Shown piece after piece: positions 1 through 5,877 of a stretch of 10,049 bases of DNA. Made by a program: the position numbers and the translations under genes. How positions within the stretch are numbered: position 1 is the stretch's first letter; the number at the start of each line of letters is the position of its first letter. Origin of the DNA: Asaia bogorensis (GTDB taxonomy: Bacteria > Pseudomonadota > Alphaproteobacteria > Acetobacterales > Acetobacteraceae); NCBI GenBank assembly GCA_945873675.1, contig CAMCEP010000086.1, positions 1 through 10,049 on the forward strand. The letters run 5' to 3'. The notes under the pieces are model-generated. The model had not been told where the DNA came from and searched no databases. It worked only from the letters and a program-made list of their open reading frames with translations.

Positions 1-1450
1 GCCCGCTGCCCAGGATGCGCGCGGCTTCTTCCATTTCCGGATGTACCGCGCGGATGGAGGCCTGCGCATTGGCATAGGCAATTGGCAGGAAGCGCGCAGT
101 AAAGGCCAGGATGATCAGAAGCGCGCTGCCGTAGAGCATGAGTGGCGGCCCGGCATAGGCGGCATAAAAGCCAATCGCCAAGACAATGCCAGGAATGACG
201 AAGGGCGCCATGGCCAGGAAGGCCAAGCCATCAGCGAAGCGAAACAGCTTGCGTACAACGATATAGGCAATCAGCAAGGCCAGGATCAGCGCCAAGCTTG
301 CCGAAGCCGCCGAAAACCAGATTGTATTCCACACGCTTTGCAAAGCCATATCATGTTCAAACAGTAGCATCCGGTAATTTCGGAAGGTGAGGTTATCCAA
401 GGAAAGCCCGCGCCCCCAAGCTTTAGCGAAGGAGGCTTGCAGCAGCACCAGCAGAGGCTTCAGAACCGCCAGCAGCGCCACGCCAAAGCACCAGGCGAAC
501 AAAACCCAACGCCAGGGACCAAGCTTAATTTGCCGCCTTTCGCCGCCCTTTCCGGTCTGGGAGACAAACCCCTTGCGGGAAAGCAGCAGCTTCTGGACCC
601 CAATCAAACAAACCGTGATCAGCAAAAGTGGAATGGCATAGGCCGCCGCCACTTCTACCCGCACCGGGTCTTCAAAAAACTGCCAAAGCTGCGTTGTCAC
701 CACATTGATGCGGGCGGGAATGCCGATGATGGCCGGGGTGCCGAATAATGCGATGGTTTCAAGAAAGATCAGAATAAAGCCACCCAGGATGGAAGGCCAC
801 ACCAAAGGCAAAGTCACCTTGCGCATGGTGGTCCAGGTGCCCGCGCCCATGATATTGGCCGCGTCCTCCATTTCGGAAGAAATAAGGTCAAGTGCGGATT
901 TGACGAAAATAAAGACCAGCGGGAAGGAATGCAACGCAATCACAAAGGCCATGCCGGCGAAGGTATAGACATTCATCAGCGGGTCCTGCGCGCCAGTGAC
1001 GGCGCGCCAGACCTGATTAATCCAGCCGGCATTTGGCCCCGCCAGCAAAATCCAGCCAATGGCGCCAAGATAAGGCGGCATCACAAACGCGGCCAGCACC
1101 ATGGCCCAGGTGAAGCCCTTGCCCGGCATATCCGTGCGCGAAACAGCCCAGGCCATGGGTACCGCGATGATGGTGGAAATCGTGGCACTCAACAGCCCCA
1201 GCAGTAGGGAATTGCGCAAGGCATCCAGATAGCGCTGCCGGCCATAGGCAGTCGCGTAATTCATCAAAGTGAAGTCGCCGGTTTCCTGTTCCTCAAAGCT
1301 GATCAACAGCATCTTGAGGAGCGGCGCCGCAATCAGGAAAATCAGCGCTGCTACCAGCAGAAGCCAGAGCAGCGTGACCGGTTCCAGCATGCGCAGCCTG
1401 GCACCAAAACCAGGATGCGGTGCAGCGGCGAGAGCAGCGCCTTCAGCCAT
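1..1450 (-). CDS. Fused two-domain ABC importer permease, FbpB/AfuB class (partial, runs off left edge)
   Basis: The reading frame runs from an ATG at 1450 to the left edge without a stop, giving 483 codons, so the C-terminus is missing. It encodes an inner-membrane protein with two homologous permease halves, as in FbpB, AfuB and ThiP. Hydrophobic segments lie near residues 24-50, 80-103, 115-137, 163-186, 220-243 and 268-288 in the first half, and near 316-338, 375-399, 408-432 and 439-461 in the second. Each half has the cytoplasmic EAA loop that docks the ATPase: EMEDAANIMGAG near 193-204, and EMEEAARILGSG near 472-483, where the window cuts it. The start lies 8 bases after the stop of the binding-protein gene, with only a weak upstream GGA, so translation may be coupled. 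The partner ATPase is not in view and may lie further left. The family moves iron, thiamine or related solutes; the substrate cannot be read from the permease. Confidence 0.94.
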   Translation of the reverse strand, partial: MAEGAALAAAPHPGFGARLRMLEPVTLLWLLLVAALIFLIAAPLLKMLLISFEEQETGDFTLMNYATAYGRQRYLDALRNSLLLGLLSATISTIIAVPMAWAVSRTDMPGKGFTWAMVLAAFVMPPYLGAIGWILLAGPNAGWINQVWRAVTGAQDPLMNVYTFAGMAFVIALHSFPLVFIFVKSALDLISSEMEDAANIMGAGTWTTMRKVTLPLVWPSILGGFILIFLETIALFGTPAIIGIPARINVVTTQLWQFFEDPVRVEVAAAYAIPLLLITVCLIGVQKLLLSRKGFVSQTGKGGERRQIKLGPWRWVLFAWCFGVALLAVLKPLLVLLQASFAKAWGRGLSLDNLTFRNYRMLLFEHDMALQSVWNTIWFSAASASLALILALLIAYIVVRKLFRFADGLAFLAMAPFVIPGIVLAIGFYAAYAGPPLMLYGSALLIILAFTARFLPIAYANAQASIRAVHPEMEEAARILGSG

Positions 1451-1458
1451 AGGTTTTG

Positions 1459-2508
1459 TCAGATCCCGAAGGTTTCGCGCCAGGCGTCGCGCACTTCCGG
1501 CACGCCTTTTTCGGCATCTTCAATAGACGGTGCCAGCATTTTCACCTGATCCAGTGGGCGAGACCCTTCCGGCGGCGGCACATCCGGGCGGATGCTTTCA
1601 TTGAACAGCAACCGAATGGCGGTCGAAAGCCCAACGCCTGTCTGGAATTCCATGAACAGCTTCGCGGCATTGGGGTGCGGCGCATTGCGGATAATGGCGG
1701 AAGGTGAAAGCGCGGCCAGCACGCCTTCTTCCGGATAAATCAGCTTGAGCGGATTGCCGCGCGACATGCTGAACAGGGTGGAGGCGGAAGGCACCGCAAC
1801 ACCAACGCCGCGTTCGCCGGCATTCATGGTGGTTACGGGATCAATGGAAGAACGCCCGATTTGCGGCTTGTTGCGTTCCAATTGCTTGAAGTAATCCCAG
1901 CCATAGAGCCGGCGCATTTCCATCGCCCAAAGCCCAATCGCGCCGCTGAAGCCAGGATGGCCAACGGCGAGCTTATCCTTCCACTTGGGGTTCAGAATAT
2001 CTTTCCAGGACTTCGGCGCATCGGCTTCCGATACCAGCCGCGTATTATGGGCGAGCAGGTAAATGCCGAGGAAGCTAGATTGATAGAAATTATCTGGGTC
2101 CGCCACGCGCAAATCTGGCAAAAGCCCATCGGCATTCTTGGGGCGGAATTGCATCAGCCGGTTCTGGCGCTTCAATTGCACATAATGCCCACCATTGGTG
2201 GAAGACAGCACATCACATTGCGCCACACCGGCGCGCAAATCCTGTGAAAGGCGCTGGAACGCGACCTGAGACGTGCTGCGCACCACATTGCAGCGCACAC
2301 CAGGGTAGCGTTCATTGAAGGCACGGCCGGCAGCTTCCGAAGCCTCGGCGCTGTATTGGCCGGAATACCAGGTGATTTCGCCCTCACGCTTCGCGGCTTC
2401 ATACAAAACCCGCTCATGCTCGGGCATGGGGCTTTGGGCGAAGGCCTTGCTGGTGGCAGCGGCCCAGGCGCCCAGCGCCAACATACCGCGACGATCAATC
2501 ATCATCAT
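1459..2508 (-). CDS. Periplasmic substrate-binding protein of a ferric-iron-type (FbpA-like) ABC importer
   Basis: A 349-residue protein, typical length for the family. The open frame extends upstream to 3036, but that part lies antisense to the divergent gene. The real start is the ATG cluster at 2508-2500, preceded by a GGAAGGAAG ribosome site near 2515-2523. The N-terminus has a twin-arginine pair (R6-R7) in DRRGMLAL, a short hydrophobic stretch and an AFA|Q cleavage site near residue 24, suggesting Tat (or Sec) export to the periplasm. Mature-region hallmarks are the EGEITWYS strand near 42-49, KSWKDILNPKWKDKLAVGHP near 166-185 and the C-terminal IIRNAPHPNAAKLFMEF near 272-288. Classical FbpA binds iron through adjacent tyrosines after a GEA(A/V)xG segment. 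Here the comparable stretch (231-246) is GERGVGVAVPSASTLF with no tyrosine, so iron as ligand is doubtful. It is first in an operon with the permease gene. Confidence 0.92.
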   Translation of the reverse strand: MMMIDRRGMLALGAWAAATSKAFAQSPMPEHERVLYEAAKREGEITWYSGQYSAEASEAAGRAFNERYPGVRCNVVRSTSQVAFQRLSQDLRAGVAQCDVLSSTNGGHYVQLKRQNRLMQFRPKNADGLLPDLRVADPDNFYQSSFLGIYLLAHNTRLVSEADAPKSWKDILNPKWKDKLAVGHPGFSGAIGLWAMEMRRLYGWDYFKQLERNKPQIGRSSIDPVTTMNAGERGVGVAVPSASTLFSMSRGNPLKLIYPEEGVLAALSPSAIIRNAPHPNAAKLFMEFQTGVGLSTAIRLLFNESIRPDVPPPEGSRPLDQVKMLAPSIEDAEKGVPEVRDAWRETFGI

Positions 2509-2622
2509 TGCTTGCTTCCTTCCCGGGGTTGCGGGCGCTCTATCGGCGCTCCGGATCACTTTAACGGAAGCTTGCCACCCCGCCCGAAGCCTGTAAACCA
2601 TGCGCAAAACAGGAGGCACGTC
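2509..2622. promoter_or_regulatory. Divergent intergenic region between importer operon and TIM-barrel/dioxygenase genes
   Basis: This 114-base gap should hold promoters for both directions. On the plus strand TTGCCA (2572-2577, five of six matches to the -35 consensus) sits 16 bases from TAAACC (2594-2599, a weak -10), giving a short leader before the AGGAGG site. On the minus strand TTTACA (the complement of 2592-2597) resembles a -35, but no good -10 follows. GGCGCTC occurs twice in the same orientation at 2534-2540 and 2545-2551, one helical turn apart, and could be an operator half-site pair. All of this is by-eye matching; only the divergent layout itself is certain. Confidence 0.4.
2611..2616 (+). 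promoter_or_regulatory. Consensus Shine-Dalgarno site fixing the TIM-barrel gene start
   Basis: A perfect AGGAGG lies 6 bases before the ATG at 2623. It decides the start of the TIM-barrel gene against the much longer open frame that reaches back to 2356, which would run through the divergent promoter and into the binding-protein gene. Confidence 0.85.
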
Positions 2623-3456
2623 ATGGCGTTGATTGACCGGATCGGGGTGGATGTGGGGCGCAAGCTGAAGCTTGAAGACGCCATTGAATGGGCAGCGCGC
2701 AACCAGGTGCGCCATATCGACATCCAATTGGATACCGGCGCCAATAAGGTGAACATGTTCGATGATGCGCGCTGCCGCGCCATTGTCGCCTCGGCCCGTG
2801 CCAATGGTGTGACCATTGCGTTGCACACGCTCTCCGCCGTGAATGTCGGGGAATACTCGCCCTTCCTGGCGGAAGCGGTGGATGCCTATATGCGCGCTTA
2901 TATTGAAGTGGCGCCCAAGCTCGAAGCGGAATGGATCGTGGTCCATGCCGGCTATCACTTCACCGCCGATGTGCCCATGCGCATGGAAGCGGGGCGGGAC
3001 CGGCTGCAGCGCATGGTGCAACATGCGGAAAAGCATGGTGCGCTACTGCTGCTTGAAAACCTGAATGTGGAACCGCCAACGGCCGAGGTGCATTACCTGG
3101 CCCATACGCAGGAAGAATGGCGCTATTATTATGATGCGATCCATTCGCCCGCCTTCGCGCTTTCCTTCACCGCCAATCACGCGCATCTGATGCCAGATGG
3201 CGTTGCTTCCTGGGTGGCCGGCATTCCGATGGATCGTGTGCGCGAAGTGCGCTTGGCCGATTGCTGGCGCAATGGGCATGAGGAACATCTAGTCCCCGGG
3301 AAGGGCGATTTCGACTTTGGCGATATGTTCCGCCTGATCGAAGCGCGCGGCTTCAAGGGGCATTACACTAATGCTTTTGGGTCACTTGAAGATATGCAAT
3401 GGGCGCGCGGCTATATGGTGGAAAAGGCCCGCGTGGCAGGGGTGAAGGTGGACTGA
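2623..3456 (+). CDS. Xylose-isomerase-like TIM-barrel protein (sugar phosphate isomerase/epimerase or AP-endonuclease 2 fold)
   Basis: A 277-residue cytoplasmic protein with the pattern of the metal-dependent AP_endonuc_2/xylose-isomerase-like barrel. Likely metal or active-site residues sit at the ends of predicted strands: H68 in ALHTL, H108 in WIVVHAG, E145 in LLLLENLN, the histidines of TANHAHLM (186, 188) and H222 in HEEHLVPGKGDFDF. The last matches the common 'H..pG.G.idf' motif of this family. The reaction cannot be assigned. Members isomerise or epimerise sugars and keto acids, dehydrate inosose or cleave nucleic acids, and many remain uncharacterised. It is divergent from the importer operon, and the dioxygenase gene follows after 36 bases on the same strand, so the two are probably cotranscribed. 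A role in the same catabolic route is inference from position. Confidence 0.88.
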   Translation: MALIDRIGVDVGRKLKLEDAIEWAARNQVRHIDIQLDTGANKVNMFDDARCRAIVASARANGVTIALHTLSAVNVGEYSPFLAEAVDAYMRAYIEVAPKLEAEWIVVHAGYHFTADVPMRMEAGRDRLQRMVQHAEKHGALLLLENLNVEPPTAEVHYLAHTQEEWRYYYDAIHSPAFALSFTANHAHLMPDGVASWVAGIPMDRVREVRLADCWRNGHEEHLVPGKGDFDFGDMFRLIEARGFKGHYTNAFGSLEDMQWARGYMVEKARVAGVKVD

Positions 3457-3492
3457 AGCGCGTCAACTGCGTCTTGGGAAGGGGATCGCGCC

Positions 3493-4497
3493 ATGGCTGT
3501 TACCGCATTGGGCTATCTGGAACTGCGCGCCAGCCAATTGGATGATTGGGCCGGCTTCGGCCCGCGCCTGCTTGGGCTGATGCTCGCCGAAAAATCCGCG
3601 ACCGAGATTGCGTTCCGCATGGATGATCGACACCAACGTGTGATCATCAGCGCCGATCCGCATGACGGGCTCGGCGCCTTTGGCTGGGAAGTGGCGGATG
3701 CGGCGGCACTGCAATCCATGGCGGCGCGCTTGGAAGCGGCGGGGCATCGTGTTGCGCTTGGCAGCGCGGCGCTGGCCGCAAGGCGGCGCGTGGCGGCGCT
3801 GATCGTCACCGCCGACCCGCTCGGCAATCGGGTGGAACTGTTTCACGGGCCGGAAGTGACTGAACAGCCCTTCATCCCGGGGCGCGCCATTTCCGGCTTT
3901 CGCACCGGCCCGCTTGGCATGGGCCATGCCGTTTTGAATGTGCCACGCATTGAAGATGTGCTGCCCTTCTATCGGGAAGTGCTGGGCTTCGGGCTTTCCG
4001 ATTGGGTGGAAAACCCCTTTCGCGCCTATTTCATGCATGTGAATGGCCGGCATCATTCATTGGCGCTGATTGAAACCGGCAAGGCGTCCTTGCATCACCT
4101 TATGATGGAGTGCCTGAGCCTGGATGATATTGGGCAGGGCTATGACATTGCGCTTTCCGAAGAAGGCCGCATTGGCACCACGCTTGGCCGACACACCAAT
4201 GATTGGATGACAAGCTTTTATGCGCGCACGCCGGGGGGCTTTCTGGTCGAATATGGCTGGGGCGGGCGGCATATCGAACCCGCGACGTGGCAGCCGGTGC
4301 GCATGGATAGCGGGCCGAGCCTTTGGGGCCATGATCGGCATTGGGCTGGGCCGGAAGCGGTGGCCAAAGGGCGGGAGATGCGCATGGCGGCCGCTTCGCG
4401 CGGTGAAAGGGCGCCGGTGCAGGTGCTGCCCGGCAATCACACGCTGATGCCAGGCGCCTGCCCCTGGTGGGATGGGCTGCGCGGGGCGGCGGAATAG
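3493..4497 (+). CDS. Type I extradiol ring-cleavage dioxygenase, BphC/HsaC class (VOC superfamily)
   Basis: A 334-residue enzyme of two vicinal-oxygen-chelate modules. The C-terminal module carries the whole active site of 2,3-dihydroxybiphenyl 1,2-dioxygenase: metal ligands H145 (GMGHAVLNVP), H202 (LHHLMMEC) and E253 (FLVEYGWGG), and the second-shell residues H188 (GRHHSLAL), H234, N236, D237 and Y243 within GRHTNDWMTSFYARTPGG. The family cleaves a catechol ring next to the two hydroxyls using Fe(II) and O2, in the cytoplasm. The true substrate is unknown; biphenyl-type, steroid-derived and simple catechols are all possible. The N-terminal module (roughly 1-120) keeps the fold but not the metal site, as is normal. 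GGAAGGGG lies 8 bases before the ATG. About 40 residues after the family's usual end near WGH (278-280) form an extension ending in PWWDGLRGAAE. It is probably cotranscribed with the upstream TIM-barrel gene. Confidence 0.93.
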   Translation: MAVTALGYLELRASQLDDWAGFGPRLLGLMLAEKSATEIAFRMDDRHQRVIISADPHDGLGAFGWEVADAAALQSMAARLEAAGHRVALGSAALAARRRVAALIVTADPLGNRVELFHGPEVTEQPFIPGRAISGFRTGPLGMGHAVLNVPRIEDVLPFYREVLGFGLSDWVENPFRAYFMHVNGRHHSLALIETGKASLHHLMMECLSLDDIGQGYDIALSEEGRIGTTLGRHTNDWMTSFYARTPGGFLVEYGWGGRHIEPATWQPVRMDSGPSLWGHDRHWAGPEAVAKGREMRMAAASRGERAPVQVLPGNHTLMPGACPWWDGLRGAAE

Positions 4498-4533
4498 CTC
4501 AGGCTTCACGCCTTCTTGTGTTGCAATAGCGCG

Positions 4534-4565
4534 CTTGCTGATGCGGTTATTGGCGCATCGGCAAG
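4534..4565 (+). promoter_or_regulatory. 12-bp stem-loop overlapping the cfa ribosome binding site
   Basis: CTTGCTGATGCG (4534-4545) pairs with CGCATCGGCAAG (4554-4565) over 12 consecutive positions, 11 Watson-Crick plus one U-G, around an 8-base loop GTTATTGG. The 3' arm ends in AAG, the first half of the AAGGGA (4563-4568) that is the best ribosome site for cfa at GTG 4577. If transcribed, the structure could limit cfa translation; as DNA it could be an operator palindrome. No T-run follows on either strand, so an intrinsic terminator is unlikely. The pairing is seen directly; the function is inferred. Confidence 0.5.
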
Positions 4566-4576
4566 GGAAACGCACA

Positions 4577-5836
4577 GTGCTGTTCGACCTTTTCATGAAA
4601 CGCCTGATCAAGCATGGCACTTTGCATGTGCGGTTGCCGCAAGGTGAATTGCGATCCTATGGCACGGGGCAGGGGCCGGTGGCGGGTTTTGCGGTGCGCT
4701 CCCGCGCCGCCTTGCACCGCCTTGGCCTGAACCCAGCCTTGGCCTTGGGTGAAGGCTATATGGATGGCGACATCCTGCCCGAAGATTGTTCGCTGCATGA
4801 ATTGCTGGATCTGCTGACGCTCAACCTGATGGAAGGCGGCACACATCCGGCGGAAAAGGCATTGGAATGGGCGCGCTGGACCAAGCGGCGTTTGGATCAG
4901 TTCAACCCCGCAGGCCGCGCACGGCGCAATGTAGCGCATCACTATGATTTGAATGCGCGGCTTTACGCGCTGTTCCTTGATCGAGACCGGCAATATTCCT
5001 GCGCCTATTTCCAAACCGGTGCTGAAAGCCTGGAAGAAGCGCAGGTCGCCAAAAAGCGCCATATCGCCGCCAAGCTGAAGCTGGATCGCCCAGGGCTGGA
5101 GGTTTTGGATATCGGCTGTGGCTGGGGCGGCATGGCGCTGACCTTGGCGCGCGAATGGGGGGCGCAGGTCACGGGCATTACGCTTTCCGCCGAGCAATTG
5201 GCGGTCGCGCGGGCGCGAGCGGAAGAAGCCGGGCTTACCCGGCAGGTGCGCTTTGCGCTGATGGATTATCGGGATTGGCGCCAGCCCGTGGATCGGATTG
5301 TGTCGGTTGGCATGTTTGAACATGTGGGTTTGCAGCATTACCCGGGCTTTTTCCGCCTAATCCGCCGCGCGCTGAAGCCCCAAGGCGTCGCTTTGGTGCA
5401 TGCCATTGGGCGCGCTGATGGGCCGGGGTCCACCAATCCCTGGCTGGCTAAATACATCTTTCCAGGAGGCTATTCCCCAGCGCTGTCTGAAGTACTGTCG
5501 GCGGCTGAAAGGGCCGGGCTTTTCGTGACAGATATCGAAATTCTGCGCCAGCATTACGCCAAGACCATTGCCCATTGGCGGGCGCGCTTTGTCGGCAACC
5601 GGGACGCCATTGCTTCCCTTTACGATGAGCGTTTCTGCCGCATGTTTGAATTCTACCTCTCCGGGGCGGAACTCGCCTTTCGGCGCATGGGGCATATGAA
5701 TTGGCAATTGCAACTCACGCGCGAGCAGGCGGCTTTACCCATCACGCGTGACTATATTTGGCAGACAGAGCGCCAAGCAGTGATCCGCACGCTTGTTGGG
5801 GGAGGAATTCACAGCCAATCCCCACCATCCCCGTAA
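4577..5836 (+). CDS. cfa: Cyclopropane-fatty-acyl-phospholipid synthase
   Basis: A SAM-dependent enzyme that adds a methylene bridge across the double bond of unsaturated acyl chains in membrane phospholipids, usually under stress or in stationary phase. Numbered from GTG 4577 (419 residues; E. coli Cfa has 382), it has the substrate loop QYSCAYF with C142, SAM motif I VLDIGCGWGG (176-185), MFEHVG with E248, VHAIG with H275 and I277, and HYAKTIAHW with Y327. These correspond to E. coli C139, E239, H266, I268 and Y317, so the catalytic and bicarbonate-binding set is intact. The frame stays open back to 4472, but ATG 4472 lies inside the dioxygenase gene and ATG 4541 has no ribosome site. GTG 4577 has AAGGGA 8 bases upstream and gives the expected N-terminus (MLFDLFMKRLIKHGTL). 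ATG 4595 is a fallback. It lies 79 bases after the dioxygenase gene, so it may be separately expressed. Confidence 0.95.
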   Translation: MLFDLFMKRLIKHGTLHVRLPQGELRSYGTGQGPVAGFAVRSRAALHRLGLNPALALGEGYMDGDILPEDCSLHELLDLLTLNLMEGGTHPAEKALEWARWTKRRLDQFNPAGRARRNVAHHYDLNARLYALFLDRDRQYSCAYFQTGAESLEEAQVAKKRHIAAKLKLDRPGLEVLDIGCGWGGMALTLAREWGAQVTGITLSAEQLAVARARAEEAGLTRQVRFALMDYRDWRQPVDRIVSVGMFEHVGLQHYPGFFRLIRRALKPQGVALVHAIGRADGPGSTNPWLAKYIFPGGYSPALSEVLSAAERAGLFVTDIEILRQHYAKTIAHWRARFVGNRDAIASLYDERFCRMFEFYLSGAELAFRRMGHMNWQLQLTREQAALPITRDYIWQTERQAVIRTLVGGGIHSQSPPSP

Positions 5837-5877
5837 TCCCCAGGGGGCGACTCCTCTCCGTTGGGCTATAAGGGGGC
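5837..5877 (+). promoter_or_regulatory. Short cfa-dnaB gap with a TATAAG box and a G-run abutting the dnaB start
   Basis: The 41 bases between cfa and dnaB contain TATAAG (5867-5872), five of six matches to a -10 box, running straight into AAGGGGG, which ends one base before ATG 5878. That is too close for a normal Shine-Dalgarno spacing. If TATAAG is a real -10, transcription would start almost at the ATG and give a leaderless message, although no convincing -35 lies 16-18 bases upstream. CCCC (5838-5841) could also pair with the G-run. None of these readings is secure. Confidence 0.3.

Noticed and set aside
2509..3036. N-terminal extension of the binding-protein reading frame up to 3036 on the minus strand
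   Set aside because: It would run antisense through the TIM-barrel gene. A signal peptide and a good ribosome site place the start at 2508.
3463..4056. Minus-strand open frame of 197 codons over the dioxygenase gene
   Set aside because: It is a shadow of the catalytic-module coding sequence, with no independent evidence.
4501..4520. AGGC-TTCAC-GCCT hairpin followed by TCTTGTGTT as a terminator after the dioxygenase gene
   Set aside because: The stem is only 4 bp and the T-tract is broken, so it is too weak to call an intrinsic terminator.
4472..4540. cfa start at ATG 4472 giving a 454-residue protein
   Set aside because: It overlaps the end of the dioxygenase gene, lacks a ribosome site, and the added residues do not resemble the Cfa N-terminus.
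4547..5338. Long minus-strand open frame (263 codons) inside cfa
   Set aside because: It lies antisense to an unambiguous cfa and has low-complexity H/Q/R-rich composition typical of a codon-bias shadow, with no recognisable domain.
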